DNA of 11,022 nt from NCBI GenBank assembly GCA_003224515.1, contig QHZC01000285.1, forward strand, positions 1 through 11,022, read 5' to 3'. Shown here in pieces: positions 5,087 through 11,022 of this stretch; positions within the stretch are counted from its first letter, which is position 1; each line of letters starts with the position of its first letter. Position numbers and translations under genes: made by a program. The stretch comes from Acidobacteriota bacterium (GTDB lineage: Bacteria; Acidobacteriota; Terriglobia; Acidiferrales; UBA7541). The notes below the pieces were generated by a model, which saw nothing but the letters and a program-made list of their open reading frames with translations, had not been told where the DNA came from and ran no database searches.

Positions 5087-8000
5087 CTAAAATCTCAAGC
5101 GCAAAGCAAACTGTATCAGCCGCGGTTGATTCTGTTGTGAGAAAGCCTTTCCAAATACATTGGCCGTGGTTCCTATGGTTGAGGAATTAAAGTTCGTATT
5201 CGGGGCGGCAAACTGCACACGGTTGAACAAGTTTAGAAATTCCGTATCGAACAACAGACTCACACGCTCCGTGATTGGAGTGGATTTGGTAACGGCAAAG
5301 TCAAAGGTCTTTATCCCGTCCGTGCGTAATGTGGGATCTGTCCGTCTTTCAGTACCGAAGTTGAATTGTCCAGGCTGAGAGAAGCAATTGATGTTAAACC
5401 ACTCGTTGATTTTGGCGCTTCGAGAACCGGAGATGGATTTGTGACATCCGGGAATAACGTCCGGACGAATTGTTCCCGCCCCGAATGTTGTGCTAAGGAC
5501 ATTTGGCTGTGCCGTTATGACCAAAGGAGTGCCGCTCTGGAAGGTTGTGATCCCATTGATTGCCCAGCCCGACGCGATGTGGTTCACGGTTCCGTCGCTT
5601 GAAGCTAGGAACTTCCTACCTTTTCCGATCGGAAGGTCATAAACGTAGCTCACGACGAAACGATGCGGAACGTCGTAGCTAATGAGGGACCGTTCACCGG
5701 AGAAGTTGTTATAGTCCTGGATGGCGCCAACGGGGCCGTCCTCCAGATAGCCAGTCAGTACGTCAGTATTGCTGAATAGCCGTGACCAGGTGTATGAAGC
5801 CAGGATTGTCCCGCCCCCTTCAAAGCGCTTTTCAAAGCGGGTGGTCAGGGCGTTGTAGCTGGAGTCTGCTCGATAAAGCTCCGGGCTGCCTACACTCGCA
5901 TACTGAGAATACCTCTTCAGTAGCAGCCCCTGCGGTATCTGAGCAAACGACAGCGGCCCGCTCGTAACTGGACCCCCATTAACCGAGGCGAATGGATTTG
6001 TCACCGGGGTAAGCAAGGCATTGCCCAGGCTGGTGTATTGATCCGGAAGTTGGTCAATAGTCACCGACGTGTTTGGGATCGAAATCGGAAGATGAGTTCC
6101 TTTTGAACCTGCATAGCCAATCTCGAACAGCCCGCCGAAAGGCAGTTCTCGCTGAACATTTAGGTTCCATTGCTGGACATATGCTGACGGCTCCCGTGGG
6201 AGTTGCGAAGCCACGGCCTGTCCGACCAGAGACGCCAGAAATTGAGTGCTGCGTCCGGCGGGTTGAATGACAGATTGACCCCCACTTCCGTTTGGGAACG
6301 GATTGCTCAGCGTGGATGCCGGGGTCACCCCACCATTGCTGGATGCTGAGAAAGCCGTAACCGCAGTATTCAGAGGCGAAACGTTGGGGCCATTTGCCGC
6401 AACGCTCGCCGGAAGGCGATTGATTCCGTACCCAGCGCGAACAACGGTTTTGGTCGTTGCTTGATATGCAAAACCGACGCGCGGCGAAAATAGATTCCAG
6501 CGCCGAGCAATGTCGTGTCTGTCAGACCAGGCCGGCGTGTTCACCAGTGCCAACTGTCCATGAAGTTGGATTGATTGGTTCGAGACCGGGTTTGTGATAG
6601 ATGTGATTCCGCCGGCCTGCGGCGCTCCGTTGGCTAGAAACACGGTGTCGCGATCGTTCTTTTCAAAGAATTGTCCCGGCTGATCCCACCTTATTCCCAG
6701 ATTGAGCGTCAGCTTTCGGGTCGCTTGAAAGGTGTCGCTCAGATAGTATCCCTGCGGGTTGAGAAGCTGGTCTACCCTAGCTGCGGTAGAGAGAGTCCCG
6801 GACGACGAATATCCTAAGAGAAACGAAGCAAAACTATAGCCCCCGGCACCGCCGTTGCTGGCAGCTGTGAATCCGCTGTCGAACTCATACAAATCATTTG
6901 GAAAGACCAAAGAAATGAATGTGTATTTCTGGCGCCGAAGTTCCCCTCCAAATTTAAACGTGTGCCGCGAGAAGATTTTCGTCGTACTTGCCGACAGGGA
7001 ATAGTCTGCATTTCCATTGTGCTGGGTGACATCCATGATCACAATCTGAAATGGTGTGTACCCTGCGATGTTGGGGATCGGGTACTCGTGGAATGTGAGT
7101 TGCGGGCTGAGAGCCGCCCAGTTTGGTCCAAATCGGGACATGTCGGTGCCGAAATTAAGCGGAACTACGTTGTAGTTCATATGCAAATATGAAGCTCTGA
7201 CATCGAGAATCGTGTTTGAGCTCAATGCATAGGTGCTCCCAACTACGAACTGCTGGTTCGTCGATACACTGACTGGGGTTCCAGTCTTTGTGGCGAATGG
7301 ATCAGCACCCAGGTTCCTGAAGTGCCAGTATGTGTAGCGGCCAAAAATTCGCTGCTTGTCATTAACGTTGTAGTCCACACGCGCGTTATATTGATTTTCG
7401 TTTCCACCAACACTGGTATTGTTGACGAAATTGTTGGCAAGCCCCGGACGATTGGGCGCCGCCCATAGTTTTGCCAGTACCGTAGCCGACGGATCGATCC
7501 GAGTCGACGGAATGAGATTGTTCAGGAACGGGGTGCGGGATCCCGAGTAGCCTGGACATCCCGCCCCTCCGACAACCGTGCCACCGCATGGATCGTAAAT
7601 TTGGTGATTTGGATCATTGCAGATCCCATTTGTGAAGCCAGTTTGGCAGATGGCCGAGAAATCGCCGTTTAACATGGCCGCCGTGGGTACAGTTAGCGAA
7701 TTCGGAATGCCCTTGCGAAGGGCAAATCCCTCCCAGCCGAAGAAAAAGAAAGCCTTGTCCTTCACTATCGGCCCGCTGAACGAAACACCATACTGGTTTT
7801 GGTTTAGCTGTGCACGTGCAATCCCGGCAGCGTTGCTGAAATAATTGTTCGCGTCTAAAACCGTATTTCGGAAATATTCATACGCGCTGCCATGAAATGC
7901 ATTGGTGCCGGACTTTGTGGTCATGTTAACCACGCCACCCGCGAATCCGCCGAATTCCGCACTGACGTTGTTCGTGGCGACGCGAAACTCCTGGACTGCA

Positions 8001-8683
8001 TCTTGCGTTGGGACGATCAAGATAGCGTTGTTTTCGGGAACGTTCAGCGGTGCACCGTCGAAGTAACTGGCATTTTGGTTCGCGATCGAGCCACCTATCT
8101 GGTAATTGCCGAAACCCCAGACGTTTGTGAAAGATCCTCCGAGTTGGTTGCTCATCGGATTACCCCGAGTGGATCCCTGCGGTACTACACCGGGAACCAA
8201 TCCGAGGAGATTGAAGGTATTGCGGCCATTTAGAGGCATGTCCTGGACCTGCCGTCCCTCCACTACTTGACTAAGTGATGTTGACTGCGTCTCCAGTAGT
8301 GGCTCCCCGGCCTGCACAGTTACGCTCTCCGAGACAGACCCGACTTGAAGAACGAAGTTCAGCGCGACCTCATCCTGGACGTGTAACTGAATGTCGTCCT
8401 TCACAACGCTTTTGAAGCCTTCCTTCGTCAGATTTGCGCGGTATGTTCCAGGCAGCAAGCTAGTAAGACGATAGAACCCATCCCCGTTCGTCTTTGCCGA
8501 GTATGAAGCGTTTGTGTTCAGGTTCGTGAAGACAAGCACAGCGTCAGAAACAGCCGCTCCGCTCGGATCCGACACGAGCCCCGTAACTGTCGCATTTGGA
8601 GTCTGTCCGAACAAGGCGCCCAGACAAAAGAACAAGCACGCTGGAACAGGAATCAGAACGGACGGCAAGCGCGAAAGTCGCAT
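5087..8683 (-). CDS. TonB-dependent receptor with carboxypeptidase-regulatory-like domain (Oar-like)
   Basis: The product has 1198 residues from ATG 8683, which is chosen over the upstream in-frame start at 8758 because AGGAGG lies 4 bases before it and a signal peptide begins there (LIPVPACLFFCLGALFG, cleavage near residue 26). Domains in order: carboxypeptidase-regulatory-like beta-sandwich (about 30-115, ATVTGLVSDPSGAAV to VLQVGSVSESVTVQA); plug (about 125-260, with QDMPLNGRNTFNLLGLVPGV and FGGFAGGVVNMTTKSGTNAFHG); then a long outer-membrane barrel ending in the aromatic terminus QFALRLRF. This is the large receptor type abundant in Acidobacteria. No STN signalling domain precedes the plug, so signalling through an N-terminal domain of the FecA kind is not expected. 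It should import a bulky substrate using TonB energy; the ligand is unknown. Confidence 0.9.
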   Translation of the reverse strand: MRLSRLPSVLIPVPACLFFCLGALFGQTPNATVTGLVSDPSGAAVSDAVLVFTNLNTNASYSAKTNGDGFYRLTSLLPGTYRANLTKEGFKSVVKDDIQLHVQDEVALNFVLQVGSVSESVTVQAGEPLLETQSTSLSQVVEGRQVQDMPLNGRNTFNLLGLVPGVVPQGSTRGNPMSNQLGGSFTNVWGFGNYQIGGSIANQNASYFDGAPLNVPENNAILIVPTQDAVQEFRVATNNVSAEFGGFAGGVVNMTTKSGTNAFHGSAYEYFRNTVLDANNYFSNAAGIARAQLNQNQYGVSFSGPIVKDKAFFFFGWEGFALRKGIPNSLTVPTAAMLNGDFSAICQTGFTNGICNDPNHQIYDPCGGTVVGGAGCPGYSGSRTPFLNNLIPSTRIDPSATVLAKLWAAPNRPGLANNFVNNTSVGGNENQYNARVDYNVNDKQRIFGRYTYWHFRNLGADPFATKTGTPVSVSTNQQFVVGSTYALSSNTILDVRASYLHMNYNVVPLNFGTDMSRFGPNWAALSPQLTFHEYPIPNIAGYTPFQIVIMDVTQHNGNADYSLSASTTKIFSRHTFKFGGELRRQKYTFISLVFPNDLYEFDSGFTAASNGGAGGYSFASFLLGYSSSGTLSTAARVDQLLNPQGYYLSDTFQATRKLTLNLGIRWDQPGQFFEKNDRDTVFLANGAPQAGGITSITNPVSNQSIQLHGQLALVNTPAWSDRHDIARRWNLFSPRVGFAYQATTKTVVRAGYGINRLPASVAANGPNVSPLNTAVTAFSASSNGGVTPASTLSNPFPNGSGGQSVIQPAGRSTQFLASLVGQAVASQLPREPSAYVQQWNLNVQRELPFGGLFEIGYAGSKGTHLPISIPNTSVTIDQLPDQYTSLGNALLTPVTNPFASVNGGPVTSGPLSFAQIPQGLLLKRYSQYASVGSPELYRADSSYNALTTRFEKRFEGGGTILASYTWSRLFSNTDVLTGYLEDGPVGAIQDYNNFSGERSLISYDVPHRFVVSYVYDLPIGKGRKFLASSDGTVNHIASGWAINGITTFQSGTPLVITAQPNVLSTTFGAGTIRPDVIPGCHKSISGSRSAKINEWFNINCFSQPGQFNFGTERRTDPTLRTDGIKTFDFAVTKSTPITERVSLLFDTEFLNLFNRVQFAAPNTNFNSSTIGTTANVFGKAFSQQNQPRLIQFALRLRF

Positions 8684-8687
8684 CTCC

Positions 8688-8693
8688 CCTCCT
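8688..8693 (-). promoter_or_regulatory. Ribosome binding site of the receptor gene
   Basis: AGGAGG on the minus strand is placed 4 bases before ATG 8683. It is the best Shine-Dalgarno sequence in the cluster and decides the receptor start in favour of 8683. The 119-base gap up to the anti-sigma stop shows no clear promoter or terminator. Confidence 0.8.
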
Positions 8694-8802
8694 CGGAATG
8701 TGGTAATAACGTTTGGCCCGCTACTATGTATTTGCTCGAAGGGACAGGATCTTCTCACCGAATGCGCAGTTGTTGGAACATTACTGAGAGACCGCGTGTA
8801 CG

Positions 8803-10089
8803 CTAAGGGTGATTCGGCGGGCCTGCAAGATTGGCGTAGAGCAACTTCTGGCCTCTGGGAGATCGACTGCCGCCCGGTGGCTCAAGCGTTGCGAAGACTG
8901 TATCAATGCGCTGCAGGATTCCGGGATCGCTAACCTTCAATGCCCAGCGATTTGTCGTGGCATCGTCAACATAGAACAGCCCGAGATTTTCTGGTTGCTT
9001 GCTGTTCGCATGACTGTAGCCCCAAGCCTGAAAACCGGCGGCCGCACGATTGCGTTTTCTGTCCTGAAGATCGAATGCGTAGAAAACCAGGAGTTTGTTT
9101 TCCACGTAATACACGCGCCCGTAAGTCCGCCGAGTCTTGCCTGACGACTCGACGTCGTACACGTCAACAATGTGGAGGTCCCGCGCCCCCAGCAGTGTCT
9201 TGACTTCGGAATTATCCACGGACGTTTCAACTTTGGCTTCTTGCTCGGCGCTCCGGAGTTTCTCACGCAATCCTTCCACAGTCGCCTGTTCCTCATTGAC
9301 GCGCTGGTCTGCGTCCTGCAGCCTGGATTCAAGCTCCTCAACAAGTCGGGCCTTTTGCGCGAATTCTGAACGGCTCGCCCCCAAATCACGATTGAGCTGC
9401 TCGCGCTGAGACTGCGCATCAGCCAGAGCTCTTTCCAGTGCCGACTGTCTGACAGCCAATGAGACGGCGTTCGCTTTCGCTTGGGCCAGCGAGATTTCCA
9501 ATGTCCGGCGATCTGATTCACTTTGTTGCAGCCGTTCCGCGGTTATCGCACGCTCTTCGCGTGCATCTTGGGCTATCGTTTTCCACTTTCGCAGTTGATC
9601 ATCAACTCGTGAGTTTGTCGCCAGTGCCTCCGGTCTGGTTCTTGTCCGATACGCAACAATGACAAGCCCTATAACGAGCACAAGGGCTGCCGCTCCGTAC
9701 ACGAGGGTAGCTATTCGCAGCCGACCCACCAACCACGGCACGCGCGAGTGCAGTTGCCTGGTAGCCTCCGGAAGAGCGCCACCTACGGATGCCTCCCTAT
9801 GATGATCGTGTTCCCGGCTGGCCCGCGAAAGAAGGCGTGACAGGATCTTCTGCTCATGCAGGAACTCAACATTCTCTTTGGGTATATCAGAAGTTTTTTC
9901 AACAATGACCAGGGAGATATCTTCTGCCGTGAGCCGCCGGAAGTCGGCGAACAATTCGCTACAGGACTTGCAGCCCTCCAAGTGCTGATTCAAATCGCGC
10001 ACCTCGGAGGCAGACAATTCACCTGCAGCCGCGAGGGCGCACAACTCCTCGTACCAATCGTTGTGTGAATGATCAGGATTGGAAATCAT
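8803..10089 (-). CDS. Zinc-finger anti-sigma factor with coiled coil and RskA-like C-terminus
   Basis: The product is 428 residues. The N-terminal head has H36-x3-C40-x2-C43 (HLEGCKSC), the zinc-binding signature of ZAS anti-sigma domains, which hold an ECF sigma factor inactive at the membrane. A single membrane helix follows at about 126-147 (IATLVYGAAALVLVIGLVIV). Outside comes a long charged helix, about 160-287, rich in Glu, Arg, Gln and Ala, a likely coiled coil. The last part (about 296-415) ends with KVSDPGILQRIDTVFATLEP and GGSRSP, which resembles the periplasmic RskA-type domain. The start at ATG 10089 lies 17 bases inside the upstream sigma gene, so translation is probably coupled. 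The coiled coil between membrane and RskA-like domain is unusual compared with the short linker of standard anti-sigma-K proteins. Confidence 0.8.
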   Translation of the reverse strand: MISNPDHSHNDWYEELCALAAAGELSASEVRDLNQHLEGCKSCSELFADFRRLTAEDISLVIVEKTSDIPKENVEFLHEQKILSRLLSRASREHDHHREASVGGALPEATRQLHSRVPWLVGRLRIATLVYGAAALVLVIGLVIVAYRTRTRPEALATNSRVDDQLRKWKTIAQDAREERAITAERLQQSESDRRTLEISLAQAKANAVSLAVRQSALERALADAQSQREQLNRDLGASRSEFAQKARLVEELESRLQDADQRVNEEQATVEGLREKLRSAEQEAKVETSVDNSEVKTLLGARDLHIVDVYDVESSGKTRRTYGRVYYVENKLLVFYAFDLQDRKRNRAAAGFQAWGYSHANSKQPENLGLFYVDDATTNRWALKVSDPGILQRIDTVFATLEPPGGSRSPRGQKLLYANLAGPPNHP

Positions 10090-10705
10090 ATCTACTATGA
10101 GCCAACACCACAGCCGGAGAGCAGCGGTGGCCTAACTCTGCATTTAAGAACGTTCGAAGTGCCTTGAGCCCTCTATAGTAATTATTTCTTGTATTGGCCA
10201 ATGTTTCTCCCATCAATTCACAAGATTCTTGGAGCGTGTATCCTTCGAATAGCATAAGTTCGATCACCTTGCGTTGTTTGGAACTGAGGGTGGCCAATCC
10301 ATTTCGAACACATTGCCCCCACTCTCCAGGACTCATGCTTGACAAGTTCGATGCTGAGAGGCTTCTGAGTTCCCGCTCTTCTGACTGCTCTTCGTAATGA
10401 TAGAAATTTCTGATCCGTAGATAGCGTCGTCGCAGCAGGGACTTAAAATACGCAAATTGCAGAATCCAGGTCTTAACGGAGCCGCGACAAGGATCGAAGC
10501 GTTCTTGCTGCAGGAAAATGGCTAGAAAGACCTCTTGGAGCACATCTTCCGCCTCGCCGCGGTTGCGTACGATTTTGAAAGCAGTGGCGAATACCTGCCC
10601 GAAATACCGGTGAAACAGCGTCGCAAAACAATCCGCGCAGCCGCTGCGGATATTCTGCAGCAACAGTTCGTCTGACAGGGACTCGCTGTGCTGATGGTCA
10701 ATCAT
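10073..10705 (-). CDS. ECF-type RNA polymerase sigma factor
   Basis: The product has 210 residues from ATG 10705. An in-frame GTG at 10738 would add 11 residues and overlaps a palindrome, so it is less likely. Region 2 (about 27-96) carries AEDVLQEVFLAIF and the basic stretch KSLLRRRYLRIRN. Region 4 (about 137-188) has LSSKQRKVIELMLFEGYTLQ and RNNYYRGLKALR, the helix-turn-helix for the -35 element. There is no region 3 or 1.1, as in ECF sigmas. The gene overlaps the anti-sigma gene, and the pair heads the minus-strand unit containing the receptor and hydrolase, so the sigma factor probably directs transcription of this cluster and perhaps other loci. I see no convincing ECF -35 (GGAAC-like) in front of the receptor or the sigma gene itself. 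Confidence 0.85.
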   Translation of the reverse strand: MIDHQHSESLSDELLLQNIRSGCADCFATLFHRYFGQVFATAFKIVRNRGEAEDVLQEVFLAIFLQQERFDPCRGSVKTWILQFAYFKSLLRRRYLRIRNFYHYEEQSEERELRSLSASNLSSMSPGEWGQCVRNGLATLSSKQRKVIELMLFEGYTLQESCELMGETLANTRNNYYRGLKALRTFLNAELGHRCSPAVVLAHSRYDFQS

Positions 10706-11022
10706 GCGCCCCCGCAAATTATTAACAACTCCTAACACAGTGTTATGGCCTAACTCAAGATTTCTGTGTGTTCAAAAAGCAATTTATTTTTGAGCTACAG
10801 TGAGAAGAATTGCCGGTTTCGAGAAATTGAGAGTTCATTCGATCTCGTCACTCAAATGGTCTGTTCGCTGCACTACGGCAGCACATGATTTTGCAGAAAT
10901 CGAGCTCCGCTGCGCGGGAACGAGTTTGTATACCAACGTTTCGATCCAGAACCATCACCTCATTTTTTGCTGCGGTGAAGGAGCTCCATTTCGGCAAACC
11001 GGGGCCATTCGGATCGAGAGTT
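10706..11022. other. Upstream region of the sigma gene, no gene recognised
   Basis: About 320 bases without a recognisable coding frame. The near part holds the palindrome at 10733-10745 and an A/T-rich stretch at about 10755-10800 that could contain the promoter, but no convincing -35/-10 pair can be read by eye. The right edge is cut by the window. Confidence 0.4.
10733..10745. promoter_or_regulatory. Palindrome upstream of the sigma gene (possible operator)
   Basis: TAACAC-A-GTGTTA is a perfect 6-bp-arm dyad around one base, 27 bases upstream of the sigma ATG at 10705. It is flanked by a direct repeat CCTAAC (10731-10736 and 10749-10754). The position suits a repressor or activator site controlling the operon, or a small RNA hairpin in the leader. 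No protein is assigned. Confidence 0.4.

Noticed and set aside
8937..9521. 194-codon minus-strand frame inside the anti-sigma gene
   Set aside because: It is an alternate frame of the coiled-coil coding sequence, without motifs.
1..11022. CRISPR array, rRNA or complete tRNA gene
   Set aside because: No regularly spaced repeats, no rRNA-like stretch and no complete cloverleaf were seen; only partial tRNA sequences occur.

Overview
The window most resembles an Acidobacteria-type chromosome (Solibacter/Terriglobia-like). This is inferred from the very large TonB-dependent receptor with an N-terminal carboxypeptidase-regulatory-like domain and Oar-like architecture, from the ECF sigma factor plus zinc-finger anti-sigma placed upstream of it, and from the many decayed toxin-antitoxin and IS fragments. 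No rRNA gene is present to confirm it.

The window has two halves. Left half (about 1-3970), accessory debris: the C-terminal end of a predicted ABC-type ATPase/zeta-like protein (2-214); a tRNA 3'-end remnant with a stem-loop (491-551); a VapBC module with an intact antitoxin (1016-1273) and a doubly frameshifted toxin (632-1019), preceded by a three-heptamer operator; two partial tRNA-Asp copies sharing the anticodon-loop sequence (1375-1513); a DDE transposase remnant with a frameshift and an internal deletion (1922-2819); an intact DUF433 antitoxin (3239-3445) with a toxin gene that stops after 39 codons (3446-3565); and a frameshifted DUF1905-type remnant (3618-3777).

Right half (about 3973-10745), four intact minus-strand genes that look like one transcription unit. 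In transcription order they are an ECF sigma factor (10705-10073), a membrane anti-sigma factor with a zinc-finger head, long coiled coil and RskA-like tail (10089-8803, start overlapping the sigma gene), a 1198-residue TonB-dependent outer-membrane receptor (8683-5087), and an exported alpha/beta hydrolase of the homoserine O-acetyltransferase-like type (5043-3973, possibly starting at 5079). A plausible reading is a self-contained uptake and processing system. The sigma/anti-sigma pair would sense an envelope cue and control a receptor that imports a substrate, which the exported hydrolase may process. The substrate cannot be told from sequence.

The most interesting points are the four-gene operon with its unusual coiled-coil anti-sigma factor, the tRNA-Asp split around a palindromic spacer (possible integration scar), and the repeated pattern of retained antitoxin with eroded toxin.
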